DNA of 64,000 nucleotides, taken from Nymphaea colorata. Taxonomy: Eukaryota > Streptophyta > Magnoliopsida > Nymphaeales > Nymphaeaceae. Positions 35,256 through 48,188 of the stretch are shown one piece after another. The notes beneath the pieces were generated by a model that saw only the letters and a list, made by a program, of their open reading frames with translations, was not told where the DNA came from and ran no database searches. Numbering within the stretch: the stretch's first letter is position 1; every line of letters begins with the position of its first letter. The position numbers were made by a program, and so were the translations under genes. The stretch lies in NCBI RefSeq assembly GCF_008831285.2, contig NC_045146.1:14563149-14627148 (forward strand). The letters run 5' to 3'.

Positions 35256-36161
35256 TTCAATAGTTTAACCTGCACAATGATACAACTGGTTATAGGGCCT
35301 TTTGTTATCAATGTTGATAAGATTGACCAACATATAACATTCAATACTACTGTTAGTAGGATTGCTTGCCCTTCAAAATGCAGAGTGGGAGAATAACAAT
35401 AGCTAAAAGCAGAAACCAAACTAAGAGATGAACCCAGTCATGCATAGGCACTTTAGCTAAACTGATTGTAACATGCATAGTTGCATTGTCACACAGGTTT
35501 CAGTAATTACCTCTATGCAAAGCAATTACTATCCCCATGTAAACTTATCATATCCTTATATTACATCTGAAACTTGAAAACAACTCCAAAATGAAGACAA
35601 GCTGATCCACAAGAGACATAATTCATAAATTTCATAAGCCCGATTTTCCAAACAACGAAAATGCTCGGATCCTCAAAGTTGATTTTGGTTCTTAATCATT
35701 CTTTTCAACAACCACCTTTCAAACAGGAATTGTGACAACTTTGATGTTTTTACACTTCTGTCCTAATTCAGTTCGTTGCTCATCATATTAGTACACGGAG
35801 ACCCAATTAACCAGCTGTATGTACCATCCTGTTCAATCTGTCATTCTTCAATTATATCACAAACGTAGGTCTCCCCGAGCAAACAGACCCTTAACAAACA
35901 AGGATTTTCTAGCTGGAAGAAAGAAATATAAAAAGGTCACCAGCAAGGCATTGCTGTAATGAGTCAGTAACCTGGGTCCCATGACTCTTCAAGAACTGAA
36001 ATGAGATGAAAGTTTCAAGACCTTGTTAAAATCCTCAGAAATGGAGCTATTCCAGTATATTAGAGAGAAGAGGTACTGGTGCTGGGAGAAAAAAAACTAA
36101 GCAAGTAGACAAAGGAAAACTGAAAATGTTATCAACCACCAAAGTCTGCGGTAGTAAATGC

Positions 36162-36194
<33 letters not shown>

Positions 36195-37950
36195 TGCACA
36201 TCCATGCTAAGAGACTTTATACTGCTTCCTTAAACCATCCATTTTGCTGTCCAATTTCAGAACACAAGGAAAAAGGTTTTCAGGCACTAGTTGAATAAAT
36301 AAATATGTGAACATCTCTTTATTTCGACTTATTAATGAAAACGGAAACACAATTAGGACTCATTTCATTCCAGTTTTTGTAGCAGCTATAAACACTACAA
36401 AGCCATCCAATGCCTGATTCGTTGGAATCAGGAAGGTGGCACCGTATTCTTCAATGGTGTCATACAAGCTCTCTGCCGCTAATCTGGTGTTGAAAACCTT
36501 TGTGCAACAAACTGGATCTGCCTGTAAACAGGCCCAATAATGGACCAAGTGTCTATCAAAAGACGTTCAGCTACAAATTCTATCCACAGTGACTTGCATA
36601 GGTCATAAAGAGAGACTAGAAGAATGTACTAGCGCCAAAAAAGAACAGATTATACGAAATGTGCATATGTGGTGTACTAACGAAAACAGATTCTAGGTTC
36701 TGGGAGGGAATGTTAGTCCCTGATGTTAGCAACTAGAAAAGCCAGCACACAGGACGTCCATACTTGACCTCGTCATTGGTCAGAGTAGCCACGGAAAAAC
36801 CTGCGCAAACACATTGAAGGACATACTTTGAAATAGTATTGAGTTGTTCTATCCTGACAGTTTTAAGATCAAAAAACTGTTTTGATATGTTAAAGAGAGG
36901 AAAATTGAAGGACATAGCAATCAGTTCTTTATTTTTAAGGAGTTTGGCTTGGTGGAGACATGGCAGAGGGTTTATACACAAACAAAAACCTTAGTGAGAG
37001 AGAACTAGTCTAACCCTACGCTCCTATAGGCCACTGGTATTAGATAACATTATGTAACTAATCTGCTGTTTTGAAGTCCTTTTCTTTTGGACCTCACAGA
37101 ACAGGAAAATCCATCTTTCTTTTTACTCGACATTAGCTAAGTTGAGGGAGATTATCTGAAAGCCCAGTCACATACCTACGCCTTCATGGGGACTTTCTTG
37201 GTTCACAAGCATTCTACAAAAGGACTCTGAGGCTCGAACTGTTAAAGGAAGGCGCAATTAGTACAAACTATGTCCCAAAAGGAGTGTAAAACCAGAGAGG
37301 GGCTCCGCAAAAAGGCTCGAGATACGAAGGGAGGTAGGTGCAAAAATCCTAACTATTCGGGAAAGCTTGCTTACAGCCTGAATGAAGGCCAGCTCCTCGG
37401 ATGGTTCAATTTCAGAACCAAGGAGATGCGGCGCCATCTTGAATCGCTACAAAAATTCGGTCCATGAGAACAGCTCCATCGAGAATTTCTTTAAAGCACC
37501 ATCAGAACATACTACATAGAGAAATCGCAACTCACCCAGAAGTACAGTCGAGCATGAAGAAGCGTTTCTAAGATAAGCATGAACGTACAGAAAACGAACG
37601 CACAGTTAGATTGCTAAAGGAGAGAGGAAACAAAATTCAATCAGATAGTTCAGTTTAAGAAGCATCCTAACGTAGCGAACTTCAAAATCCAAACATGCGA
37701 GAGATATAGAGAGAGAGACACTCTTAAGCCTTAAACATAATAACAGATGCCTAAAAGGAAAAGGAGCAAACCACAGCAACAAAAGTGAGAAGTCAGTCAA
37801 GAACAATGGTGTTCTCGACTTTCAGATCGTCTTCTTCTCCTTTGCTTGTTCGCCTCTCCCTCCCTCTCACCACCGAAGACGGAGAGACGGGAGACCCAGA
37901 GAGCCGGCGCGAGAAAAAGAATGATGGTACCAACAAGTGGGATCAAATGT
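35256..37950 (-). other. Upstream region of the Sec14-like gene with an unidentified exon-like chain
   Basis: On the minus strand there are several segments with good splice signals. One has ATG at 37437 and reads MAPHLLGSEIEPSEELAFIQA to a GTAAGC donor at 37374. A 63-nt segment at 37238-37176 follows a TTTAACAG acceptor and ends at GTATGT. Another segment starts at 36800 after a GCGCAG acceptor (VATLTNDEVKYG), and one starts at 36521 (KVFNTRLAAESLYDTIEEYG, then ATFLIPTNQALDGF). No single frame runs through the first two, so this could be leader exons of the Sec14-like gene, a separate gene, or a pseudogene. The family is not recognised. A purine-rich leader-like stretch on the minus strand lies at 37800-37920. 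A (GA)n run sits at 36163-36192. Confidence 0.35.
36163..36192. repeat. (GA)n microsatellite
   Basis: Fifteen GA dinucleotides in AT-rich flanking DNA. Confidence 0.95.
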
Positions 37951-38438
37951 ATCACCCACATGCACAGGTCGACGGGTGGACCAGGGATCTTATAAAAACA
38001 AATGGAACGCTCCCCACAGAAAGCAAACCAGAAAGAAAAAAAAAAAAGTTAAAAAAGATTTTGGAGGAAAGTCCTCTTCACCCACCAATCAATGAAAAGA
38101 AAAGCAAATGGTAAAAGGAAAAGCAAAGCAAATGGTAGCGGTAGATATTCGCATGCGACCAGTCAGATTTGTCGGCAATTTTCGATCGCCGTGCAGCAGA
38201 CGGAGCGTGTGGCCACGGTCCAAGGCCCTTCTATCTATTTCTTTGTTCTTACCTATCAGAATTCCGATGGTTTTTTTTCTGTGATTCTAAAGAAGAGCAC
38301 ACTTCACCATCTCGGCTTATCGGCAAAGGCAGCTAAGATGGTTGCTTTTATCGGCGTTTTCACAAAACTAAGGGGCCGGAAACGGTCTCGTTTAAATATT
38401 GTTCGTCCATATTGGGCGTGCCCCGGCCGATAAGGCCT

Positions 38439-38441
<3 letters not shown>

Positions 38442-38487
<46 letters not shown>
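38442..38487. repeat. (AT)n microsatellite
   Basis: About 23 AT dinucleotides, followed by CACACCGTACC-type sequence that loosely resembles what follows the tract at 34181. Confidence 0.95.
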
Positions 38488-38490
<3 letters not shown>

Positions 38491-38922
38491 GTCTTTCATC
38501 ACACCGTACCTTACCGAACAATTCCACCGTGCGCCACATTGGTGCATGAATTTTCATGCACAATATAATTAATAAGTAAAATACTTTTAGTTTATATTAA
38601 AAAAATTAAAGAAAAAGCAAAATGGTAACTTACATCTTTGTTATCTTACGTCTTTTTTTTATTTTAAAAAAATGTGCATAATGGTAACTTTTTGGAGATG
38701 CATAACTGAGTCAGGCTATTCCCTCAATTGGCAGATTAGCCGATTCATTTTAACTTTCTGATCAACATAACCTAAACATTTGAAAAATGATATTGCAACG
38801 AAAAAAATGCGGCATTGACTTATAATGGCAAGACCTCCTTTTTCTATGAATGTGACTGAACAAAATGGAAAAATATGAGAGATGGTGATACGAGTACGGA
38901 GGAAAGCTGAAGTTGAAATTTA

Positions 38923-39975
38923 GCCGCGTTTGAATGACATCCTAAAGAACATGGGTTTACAAAAATCAGGTTTTAACAATTTTTTTTTTGTTTTTTAATC
39001 AGTTTTTAAAAATTTAATAGGTAAAATGTGGGTGGCACTCTCCAAATCTTGTTTGTGAAAAAAAAAACTTAGATTATCTGGCTATTTATTTTCTTTTATA
39101 AAACTGTTTTGCATTAATTTAGATGAGTAGTTTGACAATAGAAACCGTTGGGTGCAGTATGTTACAATCTTCTATGAATCTATTTTAATAATGAGGTGAA
39201 ACAGTATTTTATCGTCTCAATTATTAAACAACCCTATGAATAGGGAGCATAACGAGTTGAACTAGCTGGGACTGGACTCTAACTTACTCATGTAAGTTTC
39301 AATTGATCTCGACTTGTTTAAACTCAACTTGGCTCGTTATCTTTATAAATTTTAACATGTTTTTCGTGGTTTTTATTTTGTATTTAAATAAAAAAGATAT
39401 AGGTGACATAAACTTAAACGAGTCGAGCTCAAGCTAACCTGGTAAAACTCGAATCAAGCTCATAAAACTCGAATCAAGCTGGAGCTGAATAATATGTGAC
39501 TCGAGCTGAGCTAGAGCTTGGCTTGCTTGTTGCACACTCCTATCCATTAGGTCGTGGTTTGAGAATGGAAAAGCTAACAACTTTAAAGGTGGTTAAGATG
39601 ATAATTCGGTTTTTTGAAAGCTTGGTTTTATGAAAACAAGTTTTTTAACGAGTTTTAGAATTAATGAGTTTTAAAAACCTTGTTTTTTGTTGGATGATAC
39701 ATTCAAAACTTTGTTTTTGAATAACTTAAGAGAGGTCAGGCTTTTTTGCTTCTTTACAAAACCAGGTATTCTCAAAACTGGGTTTTCCTCGAACTCAATT
39801 TTGATGACACCCAAATACTAAAAAAACCTGGTTTTGCCTTCAAAACATGATTTTGAGGTATCATCCAAACACCCTCTTAATTGTTTACAAACCCCGTTTT
39901 AACTGTCATTTATACAAGTTTCAAACATTCCTTTTGAAATACTCGCCATAAGTTGTCATCCAAACACACCTTAAT
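38923..39975. mobile_element. Possible non-autonomous DNA element or nested MITE cluster
   Basis: The left end carries GCGTTTGAATGACATCCTA. The right end in reverse complement reads GTGTGTTTGGATGACAACTTA, an imperfect inverted pair. An inner copy of the right-hand word (GGTATCATCCAAACACCCTC) occurs at about 39857-39876. The interior is AT-rich with many AAAACC and GGTTTT words in both orientations. There is no coding capacity. The boundaries and the single-element reading are uncertain. Confidence 0.3.
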
Positions 39976-40620
39976 ATAAAAAAGAGTTTCATAATAACCA
40001 GGTGAGATTTTGTCAAAACAAATTTTCTTTTTGTTTTTTTTTTTTCTTTAAAAAAACTGCGGCATTGGGAATTGAGATTAGGTGACTCTTTAGACAAGAT
40101 CAAGTCGCTTGTTGATATGAACAACATACTTAGTTTTGATAAGGAACCAGTTGGTATGAGTCTTGGTCTTCGTATATATTCGTATATATCAAAAACAGGA
40201 CCTGACCGGACCTGGGCCTTCTGACTGGGACCTGACCGGACGTTCTGTGCATCAGAGGCATTGAATTTTATCTCTATCCCTCCCCTTGTTTTGCCTGTAA
40301 GCGTCAAATCTTGCCTTTTGACCTGCAATGGTGAGCACTTATCCCGAGTCACCTGATTTTTTTTAACAGACAAGTTTTATCTTTTAGAAAGCACGCAGAT
40401 GCCACTCTTTTTTGCGTAATTTATTTGGTCAACTCTGTATTCTATTATTCGAGCGCGGATCCCTAGCGGAAAGTTAATTTAAATATACATTAGAGTTCTA
40501 CTGAAGGTGATTTTTATATACAAATCCATTGAACTAAAAACTTGCTTTGAAAATCGAATCGGTGAAGCTGTTCGATCTACTTTGAATCAGTAACGACACC
40601 TATAATTTATTTAGATCGAG

Positions 40621-40870
40621 GAGAGATTCTCTGAGATTGATATGAATTTAATCTCAGATGAGTCGAGAAAAAGTTCGATCTTAAATTCATGGATTAATTC
40701 AAAGTATCTCAAATCTGGAGCAAAACAAACACAATCTTAAAAGTGTGTTTTGAGAGATTCTCGAAGATTGATATGAATTTAAGGTCAGATGGAGAGAGAA
40801 AAAGTTCGATCTTCAATTCATGGATTAATTTGAAGTATCTCAAATATGTAGTAAAACAAACACAATCTTA
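40621..40870. repeat. Diverged tandem repeat, period about 131 bp, two copies
   Basis: Copies begin GAGAGATTCT at 40621 and 40752. Both contain GATTGATATGAATTTAA, a GAGAAAAAGTTCGATCTT block, AATTCATGGATTAATT, AAGTATCTCAAAT and AAACAAACACAATCTTAA. Each copy also holds the inverted pair ATGAATTTAA / TTMAATTCAT. Confidence 0.8.
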
Positions 40871-42969
40871 AGAAGATCAGTAAACAAACTCTTAAAAATA
40901 AATTCTGAAAATCGGTTGGAAAAAGAAAAATTAGTTAAATTTATTAGACACTCCAATTTTTAGGACAAATATATGAAACAATGATACAATGATATGGTTT
41001 TCACACAGCTTCTAAAAGTATCTCATATGATAAATAATTTGATGAGAATACATCATTTTTTACACTTAACAAAAAACCGTTTTGGAAAGATAAAAAAAAA
41101 AGGTTCTTTAATCACTTTTTAAAAATTAGCTTGCGTGCTTTGATGACATACCCAAAATACACTTTTTTTTTATGAATAATGTAGAGAGACAAGGTTATTA
41201 AATCACTTTTAGAAAATCGTTTATGAGAAAATTTGGTTTTGATGTGACATAAACATTTGAAAAACTCGTTTTGGAGTCAACCTAGAAACCACAGTAACGG
41301 TGTCAAGCTTTCTATGGGGCCAGTTGCTTTTTTTTTTTTGGTTACATTAAAATATATCTTTCATTGTCACAAAGATTGCAATATATATAATTTTTAGTTG
41401 ATTCTTCAAGGTTGAGTAGGTCACGTTTTCTCTCTCTTTTGTCTCCACATTTGGTTTTTTCTTTAATTATTTAAACCATAAATAAAACATTAACAGCAGT
41501 TCTGGTAGAAGTGGGTTTGATAGTGATTGCACAACAGAAGCATTAATTTGCAAAGCTGCGCAAGGCACAGGCATCATTTTGCAATATGGCTGACAATGAG
41601 GGGGCCAATTTGAAAAGACTGTCGTAGTTGGGTTGATTAGCCTTGGTTCGTCTAAGGAGGCTGTGTTTCTTCGTCCTTCGAGTCGTGATATTCTTCGTTC
41701 TCATGCAATAAGTATTTAAAAATTTAACAAAGAAATTTAGTTTCCAACTCTGAAAAACGCGATTCAAGATCAGTCCGTTTGGTTCTTTGATTATTTAATC
41801 AAATTCATCTAGCTACCATTTTTTTTTTGTATAAAGAAAGAGAAGTCTAGTAAACAAGTTTCTCATTTATGAGAGCAAGGGTGGAGCTAGGCGTTTTCTT
41901 CACTAAAAAGGACGAACTATAATTTCAAAATTTGAATAGAGTCGAAATATAGCTTTTCAAAATTTATAGATACACAATGAACTTCTTTTAAAATTACACT
42001 TAATAAAAACTTTGCTGTCCTTGAAAGGGCATTTGATGAGAATAACATTGTCTTTCTCCAGTACATATTCCACATATTTAAGGGAAAACCATATGAAAAC
42101 GCGGTCTTGATGTAGGGTTTTGTTATGTGCATTTTGGTGAAAAATGAGTATCGTGAATCTTCCAAGCAAGAAAAAATCATGTTAATGCACCGATTGCGCG
42201 AAACGTCACATTCATATAAATGTGATGCGTGCAATCAAACATCTCTCTCTCTTTTTTCTTTTTGTTTGGCTATTCGATTCTATAGTTCTCTCCCTTTTTA
42301 CATCAAACTAATTAAATGTGATAATGACAAGTAGTCCCTCCCCCTTAAATACACTCGCACCTAAATAGGCTTTTGGAAGGAATAGTCACCATCCAAAATT
42401 CATGAAAGGGAATTGTGTTTTTGTCGGTGCATATCGGCTTTCTAAATCGCGCGACTTGGAGTTAGTTTCAAACTTTTTGAGATTGTACTGTTATCTACCC
42501 CTCAATATGTAGGGCATATATATCAAACATTACCAGTAATTCAACCTGATTCGAGCTTATTTTTTAATACATAACAAGGAATCTTTTTATTTTATATCAT
42601 AAAGATAGGCAATACATGTCAATACCCAAACCTAGTTATATGCATTATATTGGTGCACTAGTATGGTTAATAATTAAAACAACTTTAATTCGTATTAAAA
42701 AAACTTTTTTTAAAGATAAAAATAAGAAAAAGTAAAAGTAGTATAAAAGATAAATTTTTTTTAAAAAATTCACCAAAACTACTTTAATGCCGGTCTTATT
42801 GCAGAAGCTTCTTCAAACAAATCGGCTGACATGACATCCATTTGATTTTCAACGCGATTTGGAAGACAATATCTTAACTACGGCTACCGACTTCCTCTGA
42901 TAACCTACCGGCTGATATCACCTTTCTAGTTTTTTCTCTTTCTCCCTCACCTTCATCTCACTGCTGCTG

Positions 42970-42996
42970 CTCTCTCTCTCTCTCTCTCTCTCTCTC
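42970..42996. repeat. (TC)n microsatellite
   Basis: Uninterrupted TC dinucleotides after a short CTG run. Confidence 0.95.
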
Positions 42997-44039
42997 GTTG
43001 GCTCAATGGCTTCTCTTCTTTTTGCTTATTTTTTTGTCAAATCACTTGCCGTCAAATTTCTTTTGGTTAATCACTCGAAAAATATGATGGAATATAGACA
43101 TTTGCAAAATAATGATCCAAACACCCAAAGAATAAATTACAACATACAAACGGATATAAGATGAACTGCACTGAACTAATCTCAAGAACCCATCCACGAC
43201 GAGCTACATGCATGCATCTATTGACAACATATGCATCCGAGCATAAGCCTCGCCGGGATTAAGATCTGCAACTAAGATTCTGCCTGAGCCTCATCACCTG
43301 CAGTTAGATTTTGACATGAGATATGAGCCGCTGGGCATGAACTGCGTGTGTGACTGGTTTGAGTGTGCATGTGCCCACCGCAAATGATGGGTAGTGCAAC
43401 CGGTCGAGTTAAGTAGTATGTAGTAACCACGTCCTTAGTTTGAGTTTTGGAGGGTGTTATCTTGATATTGAAAAGTGTTGATCTTGAAATGAAATTAAGA
43501 GCAGTGTACCAAGTGAAAGGATTGTTGTCCTTCTGTTTCTCTCTCTCTCTCTCTTTATCACTGTGACTCACATACTCACACATGGATGGCCTTAATTAGA
43601 GACCCACGAGGATTCATTGCCACAAATAACGCGCCCACATGGGGGACCTTTGATGTGTATCTATCCTATTCTTGAGCCTTTCATTTCACAATCTACCACA
43701 CTTTCATGCCTTCAATTGCAAGTGAATTCGATGTTGTCGTTTTGTTTTTTAGCATTAAAGAGAGGGCCAGCTCTAGAATGGAGGAGAAGGCGTTCCTTTA
43801 CTGACCAGATCAATGCTCACCAGCAGCGGCAGCATAGGTGGCTGTACTCGCTCATCTCTCTTAACTTTGTCCTCCTGGCTTGGTGGCCTGAAAGCCACCC
43901 TTCGCTGTGGTTATTAAATACAAGAGCAAGGCTGTAAATGTAGGTGCCTTGTCTCTTATGGTTTTGCTTCAATGTGAATTACAAATGGTAGGTATAATCT
44001 TAACATTATAAGTAAATCACCGGTTTGGGTGTAACCACA

Positions 44040-44825
44040 TGGGGGTGAATTGATGCATTGAGCCTATATAAAACCACAACCACTTACAATTACCCGAGTC
44101 ATGCTCATGAATTTATGTTGCCATTTAAGAGTCGTTTAACAGTCTACAGATCTTCAAAGATCGAGGCACATTTATAAGTCACTAAAACTATTATTTCATG
44201 AACAATGCTCAAAGAGTGTGTCTACCGCCAAATGGTCCCATAATGTCTCCCAACATTCTATGCATGTCGTTTTTTTTTTTTTATAAATTTAACAATATAG
44301 ATAAATGCAAAATACTAAAGTTTATAGAGCTACAAAATATTTGTTCAGATCAAATGTATAAATTAATTAGATTTTATAAGGTTTCAAAGTTAATGGTCTT
44401 ACTTATTCATGAGCTCATATATATCACAAGCACCTATAGTTACCCAGAGAGCTAGTCATGCTTATGAATTTATCTTGCCACCTAGGGAACCGTACACTTT
44501 GAAGGTGTCCCATGAATTCACCCCTAACAAATGAATGCAAATTCATAGGACACTACTACGAACTTGCCCTAACTTTTGTGAAAGATTCATGGAACACTTA
44601 TAAAGTGTCTTTGCTGCCAAACTACCTCTTAATGCCTCTCAGCAGTTGGACATTATAAATGCAGTTTTTTTTTTATGTATTTAATAGTGTAGATAAATGC
44701 AAAATACTAAAAGTTATTGAACAAAAAAATATTTTTTCAGATCAGATGTATAGATTATATTTTTTTAGTTTCGAAAGTTAACGGTCTTAGCTTTTCATGA
44801 GCTCATAAAATCTAATTTAGACATC
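44040..44825. repeat. Old tandem duplication, period about 393 bp
   Basis: The two halves share TAGATAAATGCAAAATACTA (44298 and 44691), a T run, TTCAGATCARATGTATARATTA, TTTC(A/G)AAAGTTAA(T/C)GGTCTTA and CATGAGCTCATA in the same order. They are diverged by many substitutions and small gaps. A MITE-like element at 44483-44632 sits inside the second half. Confidence 0.7.
44483..44632. mobile_element. MITE-like element, copy 2
   Basis: 150 bp with inverted terminal segments. On the left ACACTTTGAAGGTGTCCCAT follows TAGGGAACCGT. On the right, in reverse complement, ACACTTTATAAGTGTTCCAT follows a TTTGGCAGCAAAG stretch. The word AGATTCATGGAACA is shared with the other copies. Non-coding. Confidence 0.5.
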
Positions 44826-45728
44826 ACACTTTCAAGTTTGTTTTTTCTTTTCTATGTTTTCACGCATGTTACATTTGTTTATATAGTTAAATTCATGAGA
44901 ATTTAAACTTCCTAAAACCCAAAGTGGATCATGTTACATGTCTTATTAATGATCATTTGTTTCTCCATTTACATGGCATATAAATGAATGATGACCCACC
45001 ATTAGATCGAGCGGTAGTCCTGTCAACTCAATAGTTGCATGAACCACATGTGAGGTCATTAAATAATGTCAGGCGGCTTATTTGAGTTTGGGGAAGAGAG
45101 CGGGTCTGTATGTGTTTATATAGAAGGTGGATCGCCTACGTACACCTTTGAATCCAAATAGTGCCAATTGAATTCAAATCTAAAAAATACATGGCACAAT
45201 TAAAAAAATTTATTTTTTTCAATGTAATTTTTTTTTTCCATTGGATGGAGTGGGGCCATGGCCTAGGCACCCCCCTCCCTATGCTCCAGGATTTATTGAC
45301 CAATGCATATTTAGAACTAGACCTCCTAAATTTTTGTCAAAACTTACATTTTAGTCAAAATATGAAAATCATAATATGTTTAAGAACACTAATTTAACAT
45401 AAAATATTGATTTTTGTGCTGTTATTTTTTTTTTATGTTGCGAGAGTCATTCATTTTTTTATTACTATGAAAGCATTATTAAACATAAAAATAAATTAAC
45501 TTAGTATATGTTTTTCATCAAATCATTCTTAAGATCATGTATTTACGGTTAGTTTGTACTCAAAAAGTATTTTAATAATTACTATGTGAGAGATCTGGTT
45601 TATGTAACTGGCATAGTCTGGGATCTACCAGGGGCGTAGATAGGTGGGGACAGAGACCATTTTATAAAAGCTTAAATTAGTGCTTGATTTTGGGTAGATC
45701 TGGGTTCAATTACATAAGAGTGTTCGAT

Positions 45729-45975
45729 GAGATCTGAGCCACTGCCTCATAGCCAATTGAAAATTTGTTAACTGTATGGTTAGTGCCTCATAGAAAAAAA
45801 ATTTCTGACTTGGAGACCTGGGTCACTGCCCCATGACCAATTGAAAATTTGTTAAATGTATGGTTAGTGCTCCATATTTTTTTTTTTTTTTAACTTTGAG
45901 ACCTGGGTCACTGTTCTATGTTCTATACTGTTCTATGTTCTATGGTCAATTGAAAAATTGTTAACTGATTTCTCC
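45729..45975. repeat. Three diverged tandem units
   Basis: Units share GAGAYCTGRGYCACTG, then CCAATTGAAAATTTGTTAA (third unit TCAATTGAAAAATTGTTAA), and in the first two TGTATGGTTAGTGC. The CAATTG words start at about 45754, 45838 and 45947. The third unit holds a small internal duplication of GTTCTAT. Confidence 0.75.
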
Positions 45976-46605
45976 CATAGATCTACCAATTACTATATTT
46001 GGCCTTTAAATATATGCTTCTTGTGCATCTACGCGTAAAACACAATGTTAACTTTGGGAGGGGCTTTTAAATATATGTATCTTGTAGATGTACAAATTAA
46101 TATGCATATTTTAAAAGGCAAGGACACATTTGAGGTCTAAGACGTGCAGGACGAGACCAACTTGTCTTCCACCTGCCAGCAATCAAACGCATCAAAACCC
46201 AACAAGGCCTCACTACAAAAACAATATGCAAAATGTGCATGTTGAAATCTAGATTGGTTTCCTTCATTTATGCAAGCTTCCAAATTAAAAATATTCGTTG
46301 AAGTCACATAATATGGTGTAAGCGTATTTCAGAAAATTTTGCATGAGAAGAATGTGTAAGTTAGCAATTCGCATGTACCACACTGTCGGCATTAAAATAT
46401 TACATATGTGGATTCCTCCAATGTTCAAGTTATTTAGTTTAAAGCACTTGTACAAAGTCTTTTATATTATTTTAGAGAAGAACTAGGGATGTCAAAAATA
46501 GTGAATGCATGCAAAAAATCCCTGCATAAAGGAAAAAGTGTAGCATGGTCTGACAAATATTTTAGGTCAAATTTAAGTACAAGGTACGGCAAAATGCATA
46601 TGTGA

Positions 46606-46608
<3 letters not shown>

Positions 46609-46671
<63 letters not shown>
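46609..46671. repeat. (TA)n microsatellite
   Basis: About 31 TA dinucleotides. The open frame crossing it encodes a Tyr-Ile run and is not a gene. Confidence 0.95.
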
Positions 46672-46674
<3 letters not shown>

Positions 46675-48188
46675 TTCAAAATTAAAAAAAGGGAAATACA
46701 AAATTTTAGTTTTAGGGAAATACAAAAGAGGAAAAAACAAAATTAAAGATTTTTTTTAAAATATAATTTTAAATGTTTTTAAATGCATGTGTACCCATAC
46801 CCATTTACCGACATGGTACCTGGACAAATCTCACGTATGTGTGTGTCACAAAGGGTGTGACATTCCAAACCTAAGCAAGCACAACCCCCCTGAATCTCAG
46901 CATCTTCTCCACAACCTTTTGTGAAATCGATTGCATGTGTTTGGAGATCAGTTTCGTAAATGGGTTAGTCATAATCTCATGGTTAGATATGTCTTATATA
47001 TAGTGATATGTGTTACATATAGTGACATATGTGTATATGTTTGATCTATGGAAATGAGCATCCACCGTTGAATATGTACTTTATGAACCTCTAATAGTCC
47101 TTTTCATGTTGTCCTCGCTAGTTAAAAGGAAAGAACATCCAAAAATTTTCACCTCATTAGTAAAACAACTTACAAAAAATAGAAAGAAATTTTAGATAAG
47201 TTTGGTTGTTTTCGAACATATTTGATTTCCCGGAGGGAAGATTCATCTTCTTACATGGAAAATTTTGTGCCCGTAAAATTGCATTTCTTGATCTTGAGAC
47301 TAAAACTGAATCGCATGGCTATGTCTACTTCCTCTCAAATTTTCTTTGAGAGCTTCCCCGTGGCTTCTTTGCTAGAATCGGTTTAAAATGATTGAATTGT
47401 AGAATGAGTACAGGAACTTGAGGACACAAAATAACAGCTAACGCTTTATTTAAAGCGAAATGGTTTCTTCATGAACGGGTCTCTGAAGTAATTCTTTCAT
47501 TTTCATATTATTAACAACTCCCATCTATCTAGATGCTCCTCCCCCTTGCGGAGTTGGATGCAGAAGAAGCCGCCTACTCATCTTCCATCGTAAAGACCAT
47601 ATGATCTATAGAAACCCTTGCTGGTACAGAGTAACAAGAGAAGTATTGAGAATCTAAGATAAGGTCGCGGATAGATGAATGAGCGATAGGTGCCAAGTGA
47701 AAGTGCAGTCATTTATGCAGTTGAGGCATTCTATCAGACCGAGAGATTTGAACCTTGTTCTTACATGACCTGATTAATTCGATTAATTAGATTCGTTGTT
47801 CTTTATATGTTCTTTATAACATGAAAGAACTTCATTAAGCCTAAGCAAGCACAGGGCCTACAAAACGGACAACCGAGCCAAATAATTCAGATTAATTAGA
47901 TTCAAACTCCAATTTGGTTTAGTTTGTGAAATTGGATTTTAAATTTTAATTTTCTTTATTCGTACTTGAATCAAATAATTCGATTAAACCAGTTAACATC
48001 TTAGTCTGTGCCATCAAGGTTCGACTTGCCTAGTACACTTTTCATTCAAGGGAAGACCACGAATCACACGTCAAAATGTGACGACGATTATGGAATTCGA
48101 ACCTGAGAATGTGCACCGCCGTGGTAGTTAGGGACTGATGATCCGGCGGCTTTTTGGATGGTGGAGTGAAGCTCTAAACTATAGAGCG

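Larger units (their letters stand above)
38000..48180. other. Gene-poor AT-rich repeat region
   Basis: Ten kilobases in which no gene could be supported on either strand. It contains the (AT)n tracts at 38442-38487 and 46609-46671, several local tandem duplications (separate entries), GTTTGGATGACA-type inverted words near 38.9 and 39.9 kb, a (TC)n run at 42970-42996, and many homopolymer T runs. No reverse transcriptase, integrase or transposase motif was seen. Confidence 0.6.

Noticed and set aside
37785-38114. 109-aa plus-strand frame
   Set aside because: Low-complexity, Lys/Glu-rich, and opposite a likely minus-strand leader; no recognisable family.
43272-43937. Facing frames that might encode small secreted peptides
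   Set aside because: No signal peptide, conserved peptide motif or splice evidence.
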